Of a DNA stretch of 64,000 bases, positions 44,301-56,540 are shown in pieces. The first letter of the stretch is position 1; each line of letters begins with the position of its first letter. A program made the translations under genes and the position numbers. The notes under the pieces were generated by a model. That model was not told the origin of the DNA and searched no databases. It was given only the letters and a program-made list of their open reading frames with translations. Source of the stretch: Rhododendron vialii (lineage: Eukaryota > Streptophyta > Magnoliopsida > Ericales > Ericaceae); NCBI RefSeq assembly GCF_030253575.1, contig NC_080567.1, positions 38,487,001-38,551,000 of the forward strand, in the 5' to 3' direction.

Positions 44301-46529
44301 CTTTGGGTCTGAATGTACGGAGAAGAACAAAGCAATGGTGAGATGTGGCTGCACCAACTCATGATCCTTGGTGCATGCAGAATCAAATGAATAAAAGCCA
44401 TTTCCTTGTTGGGGTCTGATTGCAAGGAGAAGAACAAAATCAATTTCCTTGTTTGATGGAGACACTTTCTTGACCTCCAACAGCTAGAAACAAAGATATA
44501 TTGCTGGTAAATTTAGACAATTAAAGGACCATCAGTTTTGATTGTCCAAGGAATAATTGTCCGTCAATTGAAGTTAACCCCACAACTCCGACATGTCAGT
44601 GTAGTTGAAGAAACTTCAAGGAGCTCCCTATTAGAGGTGGCAACCTAGGGAGAGGTTCATGTATAAGTTATGAACATGAAACATACAGTCTCTCAACTGG
44701 AAATTGAACCCTACCCAGTCCTATGTGGGACTTTCAAGTGATGCTACTCAAGTTTTTTTCCGCCCATTTCATACTTTCTCTGAAGTTTTAACAATATCTC
44801 GACTCTCGAGGCCATTTCTCAAAGTCAAACTAATGACATCACAACTACTTGTCCCTTAAACTTGTTTGCAGTAAATCTGGTATTCTGGTTGATTATAATA
44901 TTTGTAAGGACGTCCTCATCCATCTCGGTTGTTTCTTTACCAGATATAAATTGTGGAGTTTTTTTTATGCAGATATCCTTGTACTTTCATGTTGTTTTTT
45001 CAATGCAACTGTCATTCTCACTATCTGTATTGTGTTTGTCCACACTTGCAGAAATGCCTTCGGCCCCTCCTCTGGAACAGTATGTTTATCTGGATTACTT
45101 ATTTGTGTTGTTCGTTTGGTGCGTGCTATGGTTGATAGTGCAAGACAAGAAGGTGCATCAGGGATGGTGAACCTCGTACTGCAGTGCTGTGTTAATGCCC
45201 TTTTGGCAGCTTTCGATTTCCTCAATAAGTTCACCATCAACTTTGCGGCTATAACTGGTGAAGCGTATTGCACTTCTGCAAGGATGGCATACGAACTTCT
45301 GAAGAGGAATCTTCTCTCAGCTGTTTTCGTGGAGACTATCTCCACTCGGTTACTTGCTGGAATTGCTTTTGTATTCTCTGCAATTTATGCAGTTGTGGTG
45401 AGTAGTACTTTCCTTCCATCGTTTTGCCTCCAAGTTACTGTTTTGACTGTAGCCTACATTGCATCCTTGTTAGTAGGCCGACCATGGGTGGATTTGGAAA
45501 ATAAAAAATACAGTACAAAAATTGTAGGGCTATTTGGTGAGGCAGTACATGATACATCGTTATGTATTTGGTCCTTGATGCTTTGTTTTACGGGGGTTGC
45601 TTCTTTTTGTTGTTGGAAAACAACAGTCGTATGCCCAGGTAGTACTATAAATGGGTCTCTGGAAGGGGTAGAATGGGTAAAAACTAACCTTTGGCAGTAG
45701 TTGCATAAAGTGGCTATCACACTGAACACATAACCTGGGGATTGGTGGGCTGAGTATTTTTTTTTATCACTAACCAGTTGTCCTCCCTGATACCACCGAT
45801 GGTGGTAGCCTCGTTGGTTGGGCCTCCCCCTTTCCGTAGGCAAGACTTGGTTTCGAGTCTTGCAACTGGCATGGGATTGGGGACTTTGTGCTCCCACCAA
45901 CGTGTACCTAGGTGGTGCCGTGGTGACGGCCTGTTCTCACGGACAGTAGTTATGGCTCAACCGGACATTCCATTGGCGGGTAGGGAGCCTCTACAGTCAC
46001 GCCCAAGGGGAGTTGCTACACTGGTCGGCCCCTCCCACCCTTTCGGCCCCTCCCACCCTTTTAGATTATCAAAAAAAAAAAAAGAGTTGTCCTCCCTGAT
46101 TAAATCAAAAGGAAGCATGGTAGGAAAAGAAGCAAGTGACCTCATGATATCTGTCTTGTTTATGTTACCTCCTCGGCTATAAATGTCCCAGTCTCCATGA
46201 AAATCGTCTAATTTCGCTAGTGTTTAAACTGGACGAATGCCCTTAAATTCTGTTTCTGACTGCAGGTTTGTGCAATACTAAACTCCGTCAGTGATCTAGG
46301 GGCAGACTCGTACTTTGTGGCTGCAATGGCATGGGTGCTGCTGCTTGTGGTGCTTGGATACTTTGTGCATGTTCTGGACAATGTTATTGATACTGTGTAT
46401 GTGTGCTATGCCATAGACAGGGACAGGGGGGAGGTGAGTAAACAGGAAGTTCATGAAGTTTACGTTCATCTCCCCATCAGTAGGACCCATAGACAGTCTC
46501 TTATTCCCAGAACTCCACTCAGTGCATAA
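41354..46529 (+). CDS. Choline-transporter-like (SLC44/CTL) membrane protein
   Basis: Three exons: 41354-42378, 45052-45397 and 46266-46529. The junctions are GT/AG and the phases close to 544 aa, the usual size of the plant plasma-membrane choline transporter family. The N-terminus (1-60) is Pro/Ser-rich and hydrophilic. TM1 is about 64-86, followed by an extracytoplasmic loop with NXS/T sequons near 104 and 122. Further spans lie at about 126-151, 157-180, 192-216, 240-266 and 293-315, with more in exon 2. The family core is seen in GTIAQWYFSKDD and, across the exon 1/2 junction, SLRNAFGPSSGTVCLSGLL, then CYAIDRDRGEV near the C-terminus. SLC44 proteins are linked to choline movement and membrane trafficking; the substrate here is inferred. 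Intron 1 (2.7 kb) has no recognised gene; intron 2 holds a SINE. Confidence 0.93.
44290..44460. repeat. Diverged direct duplication in CTL intron 1
   Basis: AATCAAATGAATAAAAG...TTTCCTT...GGGTCTGAWTG...GGAGAAGAACAAA occurs twice, about 110 bp apart. The remainder of intron 1 (42379-45051) shows no domain or transposon end that I can name. Confidence 0.6.
45792..46084 (+). mobile_element. SINE with intact 16-bp target duplication
   Basis: The 293-bp body starts ACCACCGATGGTGGTAGCC. It carries a pol III A box (TAGCCTCGTTGG, 45806-45817) and B box (GGTTTCGAGTCTTGC, 45849-45863) and ends in an A-run. The 16-bp duplication AGTTGTCCTCCCTGAT flanks it perfectly (45776-45791 and 46085-46100). It lies in intron 2 of the choline-transporter-like gene in sense orientation. 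The perfect duplication implies a fairly recent retrotransposition. Confidence 0.92.
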
Positions 46530-48479
46530 CCATCCCTTAAATTTAATTTGTCTTGTGTTCTGCTTGTAATTTTGTATTCTTTGTTGCCTTGTACAATAGA
46601 GGGATTTTTTTGCAATAAAATGAGGAAAATTTAGACTGAAAGTTTGCATCACCTTGTAGCAAAAGGTTTCAAGATTTGGGGAGACCATCTATGGAGCAGT
46701 TATAGCTGCTTTTAGCTTTCAACTTGTATTTGATAGGTAGACCTCAGCATCCTCCAAAGTCCAATATAGAGCAAACAGGATGGTGGTTATATTCTATTTG
46801 TTCCATTGTTCTGACTGATTTCATCAGATGAATGCATCGCTCTTTGTAACTGTCTTTTTATCACTCATTCTAATGAGAATCTTTACATACATGAGGCAAT
46901 CAGTTGGTTTGGAACTACATGCATACGTATTACGGTAAAGGGAACCCTCGAGCTTTGGGGAATTGAAACTTGGAATTATACGCACCTAGGATTATTGAGA
47001 AGAACAAACCATAAGGAAGCTTTGGCGACAGAACCTATACAGAAGAATGAATATCTTCCTACGGTTTCTACGTGCAATTTGTTCACTTTTTCTGGAACAA
47101 AGGAAATGAAGTGAATTTTCTTCACTTATGGCAAGAAGCTTTTGGCCAGTTTTGAGTGGTCCTGTATGCAATATTGGCTTTTACGCAAAGACTATAGAGG
47201 AGTGAGAGATGGGTCTGGGTGCGTGCGATCCGAGATGAGATCAGACCAATGTATTCTCTTCGTAGATTTCTGAAAATGGTGTTTTCAGTTGCTATACTGC
47301 ATTCCTCAAAAAGTAGACATTTACTTCACTGCATTTGCATTATTAAAATAAATAAATAAAAAACTTCATTTCATTTTCTTTTTCCTCTAGTTCCACTTTG
47401 CTTTCCCGTTCTTTTTCAAGGTATTCAAGAATTCGATAGGCCTTACACGGAAAGAAGAGAGAAATTTTACACATTTTTTAGTTTGTGTTGTACATGTTTC
47501 TAGTGTCTTTTACCTTGCAAGTGTAGTGATACTTTTTTTTTTTGGAAGAGGATACCCATATTTTTGGTGTATGTTACACATATTTCTTGCCTCACGAGTT
47601 ACACATTTTTATGGCACTAGTTACATAATTTTTGATGAAGTTACGAATGTTATGCATTGTTTTAATTATTTCTGCAATTTTTCATATTAATTATGCATTT
47701 TTAAAGCTAGTTACGCATTTTTTTTACTGACTAGAACTGTTGTACCCACTTTTCTTAATGTGGGACATATGCTTCTAATTTTGAAAGAGGGAGAAAATTG
47801 GAGCTGTGCATGTGGCAAATTATACATTTTATTGATGTTGTAAGATAAATTATACAAAGAACTTCGCGTTGTCACTTACCGTGGCCCCACATTGCTATCT
47901 TCCATTTGGCGATAGATCAACAAAAGCACTACTATAGTAGTCTAGTGCTACTCTGGGTAGGCCTTGAATAACGAGAGTGTTTCTTCTTCTTCTTCTTTTT
48001 TTATATGTCTGTGACTCAGCATTAAATTTGATCTCTAGGTCTGTTTTCTGTGATGTCATTTGGCTTTGATTTGAGGGCATGATTCCGCAGCAAAATAGGT
48101 ATGAACATGAGTGGAACCATGACATCTCGTCAGCGAGCCACAATGTCACAACTAACAAAACACTTCTCCTTGAACCCTCGCACCTTATTTCCCAAATGGG
48201 CAGGATGCCAGGATCAATACATGGATAGACACAGAAGCTTCTACGATACTTAAATACATAAATTACAGTTTAATGTAGGGAAAAAAATATTCAGGTTCCT
48301 CCTCGACAATCCACACACGTGCTCAGGGAGGCAACAGCTCTCAAGAATCCAAGATACTAGTGGGCAACTGGTGTAGTATATACTCTTACAGATTGAGGGT
48401 AATCTGGTCATTTAAACCATGGATATGTCTTATGGTAATTTACACCAATATCAATGGCATTTCCAATTGAGCACATCTC
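46530..48479. other. Spacer between CTL and ADF genes
   Basis: Holds the CTL 3' UTR (an AATAAAATGA-type signal near 46614) and T-rich sequence with repeated GTTACRCATTTTT phrases at 47500-47730. No gene recognised. Confidence 0.45.
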
Positions 48480-48487
48480 TATATATA
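48480..48487 (+). promoter_or_regulatory. TATA box of the ADF gene
   Basis: TATATATA lies about 90 bp before the ATG at 48576, leaving room for a leader of roughly 60 nt. Confidence 0.6.
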
Positions 48488-48575
48488 TTACTACTTCAGC
48501 AGTCATACATTCTCCTCCAACAAATCTCAAAAAAGTCCATTGCTCTTCAATTGCAAGTTTGCAACAACAGCCACC

Positions 48576-49731
48576 ATGGCTATGGCTTTCAAAATGGTAC
48601 GTATCTTCTTATTTCTTCTCTCACACCATTATTCACCCTCTGCTCAAATGGCTCTGTTTTAATTTTTGGGTATGGGTCTGTTTAATTTCTTTCCGATCAA
48701 GCTCCTATCTTTTCATCTGTACGGACTGCGTGACAATGTTTTTTTTAATAACTCAGCTGTCCGAACCAACTTACATACGTAGATGTATATCTGATTGGTT
48801 ATTAAATTAACAGGCGACGACAGGGATGTGGGTGACGGAAGAGTGCAAGAACTCGTTCATGGAGATGAAATGGAAGAAGGTGCACAGGTACATCGTGTTC
48901 AAGATTGATGAAGGGTCAAGATTGGTGACCGTCGATAAGGTGGGCGGGCCCGGAGAAGGCTACGACGATCTAGCCGCCTCTCTTCCCAAGGACGATTGCC
49001 GATACGCCGTCTTTGATTTCGATTTTGTCACCGTGGACAAGTGCCGGAAATCCAAGATCTTCTTCATCGCATGGTCCGTCTCTTTTCTTTCATCTCCAAC
49101 CCAAAAACACACAGCACAGCACACCTACGTTTCACATTGGTTTTTTTCAAATGTTGTGTGCGCATATGTGGTAAATTAAGAGTTTTATCCCCTATTTGAC
49201 TCAAATTTCACTTTGTTACCTATTTTTTTGAATCTTTTGTGAACTTTGATATTCGATTTAGCTCTTATATTTGACATATAATTTGAAAATCTATATATTT
49301 GGAAATTGGAGTAAAAATGGAAAATTGGTTGGTAGACACATGTTTGGACATAGATTTGAAAATCGATATGTTTAGAACCATTTCATGCTTGTATCTCATC
49401 CCATGTTCATTGTCTAGAACCTGCATGTTCATTGTCTAGAACCTGCATGCATCGGATAATACTAACACATTTGTATCTAAATTTATGTTTGGGGGTCTTT
49501 ATCCATAGCATTGCTCATTCGAAATGGTGAAACATAAAAGTGTAATACAGTTGATTTGTAACGTGTGTGTTTTTTTTCAGGTCTCCAACAGCATCAAGAA
49601 TAAGAGCAAAAATGTTATACGCAACATCAAAAGATGGATTGAGGAGGGCCTTAGATGGCATCCACTATGAAGTCCAGGCAACCGACCCTACTGAGATGGG
49701 GATTGATGTCATCCAGGAGAGAGCCAACTAG
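48576..49731 (+). CDS. ADF5: Actin-depolymerizing factor, ADF5 type
   Basis: Three exons: 48576-48596, 48814-49073 and 49581-49731, coding 143 aa with closed phases. Exon 1 encodes only MAMAFKM, the extended N-terminus and intron position typical of the ADF5/ADF9 subclass. Exon 2 reads ATTGMWVTEECKNSFMEMKW, then KKVHRYIVFKIDE and YAVFDFDFVTVDKCRKSKIF. Exon 3 begins SPTASRIRAKMLYATSKDGL and ends GIDVIQERAN. The actin-binding long helix (PTASRIRAKMLYATSKDGLR) is complete. The protein is a cytoplasmic, single ADF-homology-domain actin regulator. Arabidopsis ADF5-class members favour filament bundling over severing, which is known for the family and not visible here. It is a full-length, apparently functional copy. 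Confidence 0.95.
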
Positions 49732-51226
49732 CTTTGAAGATTTTTGCCTTTGTGGATTTGGCTCTCTCTTATTTTACCCTCACAAAACTTGGATTAGTGG
49801 GTGCTTTTTCTTCTTGTTGCCTTTCCCCCCCTAGTTTTGTCTGACTTTTGGCACTAATGTAACCTAATCTTCCAATTTTGCTGTAATACTATACTATGAT
49901 CATGCGAGTAATCCAATGGTAAAGCACCTTTACTGTTTCTCACTTTTATTTCGAAAAAAAAGGGTATCGGCACCTTTTACTTCCAACATAAAGAAAAAGG
50001 AGCATGATCCCACTTTTTACTCTTGGATGTTTGGCACCAGCTTTTCTATAGCTTTTCAAAACTAGTTTGTCTTTGTATTGGTATGATGTTTTTTCCATTC
50101 AACATTAACAAATTTTAAGCTGATTAAAAGCCTAATCAATTTGACAATTTGGTATAATTATTTGGGGTCAAATATCCCAGATCCATGTACTAAACTCTTT
50201 GTTAATTTACACTTGTTCTTTTCTTGAACAACCACACAAAAAAAAAAGGAGTAAAACAAAGCAAGAGAATAATTATGTAAAGATTGTTGGGCGATAAAAT
50301 GTGGCTGTATTTGGGCCTTATTGTTTCATTGCAAACACCTTCACAACGAGTTAAAATATCCGTGAAAGAAAATGCTTGAGACGCAAATGTTAAACATTCA
50401 GATATGAATCTGTCGAGATGTTTGATATGTGTAGGTCCCATGTGCATCGAACGGTTATAGAATAGCACCGCTTGTTGTGGAAAATGACATTGTCAAAGCA
50501 TTCCGGGAGTCCCCGACTCCCCCCTGCAACTTGTTACGATTCTACGAAGAAAAACAGTATCCATTTGAGTGTGCTAATAAGAAGAAACCTTGCTTTCTAA
50601 AGGATAGCTATCGAGCTGCTGGTAACGATAGTGAATCTGGGCCATTAGTTTCTCGTGCTTTGGTTCAGATCGAATTTGTTTCCAACTTTGTAGTACTTAC
50701 AATCAAATCAGATCCTAATCCATTTGAGACAAGCCCGTGAGTAAGTTGTGCCAGCCTCACATTACTCAAAACCTGCAATGCTAACAATAAACCCCACAAA
50801 TCCAATATGCTGATAGGATCTGGGACTAAAGTACGAATAAGGGAAAAGTTTCCGGGGATCTCTTCCAAAATCCTGTTGGAAATCTAGCCTTCTAAAATTG
50901 AAATTCGACTACATCTCTTCTGAAGAATGTAGCACACAAAATCACTTCTAGGTGCGTTATTGAGCCGCACTCAGAAACATAATATTTGTTTCAACAAGAT
51001 AGTGGGCACCGAGTTACAGAAAATTTGCATGCAAACAGGAACTAAATAAAGTACTAGTTTTCCCAAACAATCAAAAGATATCCCTCACTAACCTTAGCGA
51101 AGACATAAAAAAACACCTAATTTATTTAAACCCAATTTAACTGTTCAATATGCAAAATACTTGATTTCTTTTCTAAAAGGGTTAATTGGCCTAAAGGACA
51201 TATTTAAAGAGTTTCTCAAGCAATAA
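49732..51226. other. Spacer after ADF, no gene recognised
   Basis: Contains the ADF 3' UTR. An 87-codon open frame at 50477-50740 begins with GTG and matches nothing I know. Confidence 0.4.
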
Positions 51227-51513
51227 GAGCATCTCCAACCCATACTCCATTTCTTCATTTTGGAGAAAAAACATTCTCCAACCCATCCTCTAAAACTCTC
51301 CTCCATTTGGGAGGATGAACTTTGATCCTCTAAATATAGAGGATGAAGGAAAAAATAGAGGATCTCCTCAAAATATGTGTTGGAGTTGAGAAATAGAGTG
51401 TTAGGTTGGAGTTGAGATAAATAGTATAATCCTCTAAATCTACTTTTCAAATAAAATAGATTAATTTGGTCATCTCAAATAGAGATTTGAAGGGTGTTGG
51501 ATTGGAGATGCTC
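51227..51513. mobile_element. Tourist/Harbinger-like MITE
   Basis: The terminal inverted repeats are GAGCATCTCCAACCC and (right end, reverse complement) GAGCATCTCCAATCC. The TAA duplication is present on both sides (51224-51226 and 51514-51516). The interior is rich in repeated GGATGA/TCCTCTAAA phrases. It is 287 bp. Confidence 0.88.
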
Positions 51514-52902
51514 TAAGGACATCAAAATATTTTCATTCTAGGGGAAGGACACAAAGGGTTTTTCATCCGCCACATCATCACCGAAGAGTCGACTGTTGAC
51601 CGACATGACCATCGTTGACCGGCATTGACCAGATACACCGGTCAACGTCGGTCAAAAGATCGTTTTGTCATTTCATGGATCTTAGACTCTAAATATTATC
51701 CATTAATGGATTAAACAATGGATGAAAAAGAAAGGAAACTAATTTTCGCGCTCCACTTTTTATTGATGACGCTTTAATTTTAACATGGTAACTTTATGAA
51801 CAAAGTAGAATGCCATCAGTAAAAAATGAAACGCGAATATCAATTTCCAAAAAAAAAATGTCCTCTAACTCGAATTGGGCCCTTTAATTTGGACCTATGG
51901 CCAATTTGCTGTTGAACTGGACCTCCAATTTGGATTTGGAATGGTCAATTTACAGTCTAAACTGACTCCAAAGAGGCCCTCGCGTGCTAGGAGAGAGAGA
52001 GACCTTGGCAGGAGTATTAACTATGTGGTGTGCCAGCAAACGGCTTAGACTTGGAAGAGGTCCCACAGCTAGCTGTTTGGCAGAAATTGGTTTACAAACG
52101 AAGGGCGGGCGGACTAACGTGGAAGAATATCGGAAGAAGAAGAAAAACTTGGAAGTTTCGTGGGGGCCCCTGAATAGATTGGTCACTGCATGTAAGGACG
52201 AAATCAGGATTTTATCCTACCAGTAGCGAAATGTATATTAAAAAAATTTAGTGGTAGAGAGACTATATTAGTTGGGCATAATTTTTATCCCATCCTTGAA
52301 TGCATGCGATGACGCAAGCACTCAAAGTTCATTTTGTCCGCGTTTGCACCAATGCTGACAGACAAAAGAGGAAAACTTGTTTACAGATTAGTTGTAATCG
52401 AGTGTATATGGATTTCAATGTCGGTCGTTCAAAAGTGTTTGAAATTATTTGGATTAAAATTAATCTTTGACAAAAATTAAAAATATATCTCAATCGTTGA
52501 TTGTCGAAACGGACGGCTGGGATCACTCAGTTTCATAAAAGAACAAAATGGCTCCGTAAATAAGTTTATCTCCATACAAAATATCCATTAAAGAATATAT
52601 AAATATACTAAGTAAGAACCACCGAGACATTTGTTTCTGTAGAGTAACAAAATTGGTCATGTGTGAATTTAGACAGAAAGGCCCCGTTTGATAACTGGAC
52701 CATATCTTAGGATTGGACTACCAATCTCAAGTGCTTTCAAAACTCATGTTTGATAACTGGATTATTACTCCGTTGGGATGAGCAGTGAGCTCCATAGGAG
52801 GTATTACGAATCCCTCGTGGGACTTGGTATTGATAATCCTATCCCAGGTGGGTTGATCCAAAGAGGCAAAGTTGCCCTCATTTGGTCCTACAATTCTTTT
52901 AG
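51514..52902. other. Intergenic, no gene recognised
   Basis: The segment GACCGACATGACC...GTTGACCGG near 51597-51650 is a small cluster of GTTGACC repeats. A decayed repeat beginning GGCCCCGTTTGATAACTGGA starts at 52680. Confidence 0.4.
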
Positions 52903-53345
52903 GGCTCTTATATGAAAGTTCTAGAGCTAAAAATTAATTATGACCATTTAAGATAAAATGATCAAAAAAATAATATCTTTGCACTGATTTAAACCGATTA
53001 AAAATTGGAGTATTAAATTTTTTGAGACCGTTTATATATTAAAAATACGATTAAAAAATTAAGCGATCCAATTTTCAATCCGTTTAAACCGGTGTGAAAA
53101 TCTTATTTTTTGATCATTTTATTTTAAAGGTTCATAATTATTATTTTTGTCTCTAGAGCTCTCATAATTAAGTATTTTCTCTTTATTTGGTTCTATGATT
53201 ATCTTAGAGCTTGTACATAAGAGCCCTAAAGTTAAAAATTGATTATGACCCTTTAGGATAAAATAATTAAAAAATAAAATCTTCACACCGGTTCAGGCGG
53301 ATTGAAAATTAAAGCACTTAATTTTTTAACTATATTTTTAATATA
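52903..53345. repeat. Palindrome plus a third copy
   Basis: 52903-53163 is an imperfect inverted repeat (TTAAACCGATTAAAAATTGG against CCAATTTTCAATCCGTTTAA). A third copy of one arm follows at 53178-53345 (ATTGATTATGACCCTTTAGG and following). This is probably a decayed foldback MITE with an adjacent half-copy. Confidence 0.7.
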
Positions 53346-53928
53346 TAAACAGTTGATACTGGCTTTGGTTATTTACTTTTTACCCAGTTTGCTTTTGATG
53401 CATAATTCATGATATTGTTATCCTTTAGTTTTGCGTAAGGGCAAAAATGAAAATGTATACTATCAATTCAATCTTATCTCATGTGAAACAAACATACAAA
53501 TTATGAATATCATATTCTTACGAATCCCAACTCATCGTAATACTTTTAACAAACGGGCCAAAGAGTATTGGCAAGTATTCGAAGGGGCATGCACCCAGTC
53601 GTTTCGAGAAGACGGCCTAGCTCGCGCTGACAAAACAGCACATTGCAGCCACCACATTACAGGCGGGCAAGTCATAGATACGGGAATCGACTTCGTCCGG
53701 CGTTTAATGGTGCTTTGTAGTAACCACTGGAGCATGGCGACTTTTAAAGCAAAGCTAGAAAAGCAAACGTTATTTAGAAGTGCTTACATATTTAAGAGCA
53801 CCCTCATTAAAATAATTAAAATTAAAAAGTTGTTAAAGTAAATAATATGTGCTCAAAAAAGTGATTACATTGTAATAATTAAACTTAGCAACCTCTTAAC
53901 TAATAATCAAATTTGGGCATTTGCATTA
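53346..53928. other. Intergenic, remnant of the Harbinger-like family at the right edge
   Basis: A 136-codon open frame at 53431-53841 begins with TTG and has no recognisable domain. From about 53870 the sequence (AACTTAGCAACCTCTTAACT) already belongs to the family of the next element. Confidence 0.4.
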
Positions 53929-54406
53929 GGCCATCCACAGTGGTATAATCAAATGCCAATTGTTTTTAAAGTTAACAATGTTGTTACAAAAGATCGCTCA
54001 CAATGGTATAATCAAACTTAGCAACATCCTTAGAAATAATCAAATTTTAGGCTTTGGATAACCAAAACTAGCAACCTTTTTCAATAATCAAAATTTGTGA
54101 ACTCTACACCACATAAGTTAACTAATTCCAAAATTTGTATACACACGTATTTCAACTGGTCTTTTCTTTTTCTCTTCTTTGCCTACTTTTTTTTTTTTGG
54201 TAAAAAAAAAAATTGAAGAATAAAAATTTTATGTAGCCAAGTTTCTTCGCATACTTTATGTCTTTTTCACTTCACCCACAAACTATTTCTCTTTCTTTTT
54301 CTTCAGAAGTGAAACTCATATCTCTCGATCATTGACAATTCAACTCATCGTTACCGAATTAAAGTGTTTCACCCTTCTTTCCTGTTTCAATTCCCTCTCC
54401 CCCCCA

Positions 54407-54442
<36 letters not shown>

Positions 54443-54743
54443 CACCAAAAAAAAAAAATCATAATAGAAGGGAAAGAAATCACCGATTTTTTTTTTTCCA
54501 AAATTAAGAGAGGGAATCGATATATTTTAACCCATAAAAAACGTAAATGGAGGGAAGTGAATGACGGAAAATGGAGGGGGATAGAGAGTGAAATTGTAGT
54601 GGACCCCATATTTTGGTTATGGACTAGAAGTGACCATAGTGAAGGTTAACATTGTTAAGCTTAGAAACCTCTTACGTGAATAATCAAAAGCTGATGTGTC
54701 AACTTTTGATTATCCTTTTTTGATTATATCACTGTGGATGGCC
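53929..54743. mobile_element. PIF/Harbinger-like element, copy 2, inverted relative to copy 1
   Basis: The ends GGCCATCCACAGTGGTATAA and ATATCACTGTGGATGGCC are the same termini as at 19808-20896. The segment near its right end (GGACTAGAAGTGACCATAG region) is the complement of the left part of copy 1. TTA precedes it and TAA follows, so the duplication is imperfect. It contains (AC)n at about 54409-54440. The sequence on both sides is also family-like, suggesting insertion into an older copy. Confidence 0.75.
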
Positions 54744-55294
54744 TAATCAAAAACTAAAACAATGTTTTTGCCAATAACCAAATTTATTGGACCCCCTTCT
54801 CTCTCTCCTCTTTCCTCTTCCCATCTTCTTCAATTAGAAGGTAGACAACATGTTCATTTGATCAGTTGCCCTTTCGACAGCTAAATGCTTCCAAAAAAGA
54901 GCATCATTGATTCACAGTGAAATAATACTTTCTTTTGTTTTTATTTCAGCTTTCAAGTATAATTTTTCAACTATAATCGACAATCCGAAATTAGCAAAAC
55001 CCACAAAATAACAGAACGGTAGGAAAATTGTTGGGACAAAACGGCGGGAAAATTTTGAAGGGAAGAAATAAGCGTGGAATGGAGGTGAAAATTTTGGAGG
55101 GAAGGAATAGGTGGCAATAAGCCCATTGATTTTGACTATGGGCAAAAGAATAAACAATGTGGAACTTGACATTACTAATTTTAGCAACCTCTAAACACTT
55201 TTTAGATTAAAAAAAAGAATTGATAATGCCAAAATCTTTTTTGTTTCTGCCTAAACTCTTTTTGTTCATGCCAAAACTCAAGGTATACCTTTCA
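54744..55294. other. Decayed remnant of the same Harbinger-like family
   Basis: Phrases such as AACAATGT...CCAATAACCAAATT, TTATTGGACCCCC and GACATTACTAATTTTAGCAACCTCT echo the element interior. No ends can be defined. Confidence 0.5.
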
Positions 55295-55299
55295 TTGTG

Positions 55300-56535
55300 T
55301 TAGAAATAATTGATTTTGATTATATTTTTGGCATAATTGATTTCTTAAAAAGCAATGTTAAAATTGCAGTTATTAAAATCTCTATTGACTTGAACAAACC
55401 AATATACATGATCAATTTGTGTACAAATCTTTTCTAGGAAAGGAAAGTCCCCTGGCTCGTACTTGTCTTTAGCATGACAAATAAAGGAACCCTTTATTAA
55501 ATCTTGGCCCACCTATTTTATGACTTTGGTCCTTACTGGTTTTGGCTATTTATAGGCATCCTATTTTGTCAAATAAAAGAAAAAGTTAGAAGATTTAGAA
55601 ACTCTCTTTTGCAAAGTAGAAACAAGTGGACAACCAGTAGTTTCTACAGTTTTGGTTCAGTTCACCATTGTTGACTTTGGAGTTGTGCATTTAAGCCTCA
55701 AGATCGTTGCAGATCAAAATTTTCCGAAGATTTCGGCAGTTTTGGTTCAGTTCACCATTGTTGACTTTGGAGTTGTGCATTTAAGCCTCAAGATCGTTGC
55801 AGATCAAAATTTTCCGAAGATTTCGGCTCAACGTTCATAAGGTGCATTTAATGAAGATCAATTGTTGTAAAAAAAAAAAAAAAGATTTCGACTCAACGGA
55901 AAGAACACAACGTTCATATTTTCTTCCTTATAAAAGAAAGGCTTCTGCACCAGAAGAAAACAACAAAAAAAAAGCTTCATCAGAAAAAAATACTTAGAGC
56001 AATCTTCTCATACACTTCATTTTTTTTTTCATTTACTTTGAGAGATTTGTGAGCAAAATTGTTATATCTACTCTTTGAGGATTGTTGTAATTGTGAGCTA
56101 CAAATTCTATTATCTTTTGAGCGATCAAGTGTTTGAGAAATCAAACACTGGTTCTGTAATTCCAAAAACAGGGGTTTTTGTTTTTGGAAGGGGTGTTTTT
56201 TTTTTTTTTGTTTAAGGATTTTGTACTTTAAATCCTTGCGGTTGTCTAGCTTCTCCGGAAAGCTAGGAGCGTCGGTAATTGTAAGCACCCGCAAAGCTTA
56301 CTGGTGTAATTCCATTTTTATTAGTGGAACCTTCAAGCGATTGTCTTGGAGAGAAGTGGAGTAGGCTGGACCGTGGACAAATTCAGACCGAACCACTATA
56401 AACTGGTTTTGCACTTCTTAACTCTCTCTCTATATATTTGCTAATTAGTTATTTGCCTTGTAGATTTTAACTGGTAATTTTTAATTAGCAACCGTATTCA
56501 CCCCCCCCCCCCTCTAGGTTGCTGTCTGGGTAACA
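55300..56535 (+). mobile_element. Solo LTR of a retrotransposon (Copia-like)
   Basis: The 1,236-bp segment starts TGTTAGAAATAATTG and ends GGGTAACA. TGTTA and TAACA are perfect inverted termini. The 5-bp duplication CATTG flanks it exactly (55295-55299 and 56536-56540). A TATTTATA box lies at 55547-55554. The C-run followed by TCTAGGTTGCTGTCTGGG near the end is reminiscent of plant Copia LTRs. No internal domain or second LTR is present, so it is a product of LTR-LTR recombination. Confidence 0.88.
55647..55826. repeat. Exact 90-bp tandem duplication inside the solo LTR
   Basis: Two head-to-tail copies, starting CAGTTTTGGTTCAGTTCACC at 55647 and again at 55737, appear identical along their 90 bp. 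The period is a multiple of three, which leaves one frame open through both copies (VQFTIVDFGVVHLSLKIVAD), but no function is implied. Confidence 0.95.
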
Positions 56536-56540
56536 CATTG

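Noticed and set aside
44849-45700. 283-codon frame as an independent gene
   Set aside because: It is CTL exon 2 (45052-45397) plus flanking intron that happens to stay open; the splice sites and family alignment support the shorter exon.
45792-45870. A tRNA gene
   Set aside because: A and B boxes are present, but the sequence continues as a SINE body with an A-tail and target duplication, and no cloverleaf with acceptor stem was found.
50477-50740. 87-codon plus-strand open frame as a gene
   Set aside because: The first codon is GTG, no family is recognised, and there is no promoter or splice support.
53431-53841. 136-codon plus-strand open frame
   Set aside because: Begins with TTG, composition shifts halfway, and it runs into transposon-family sequence.
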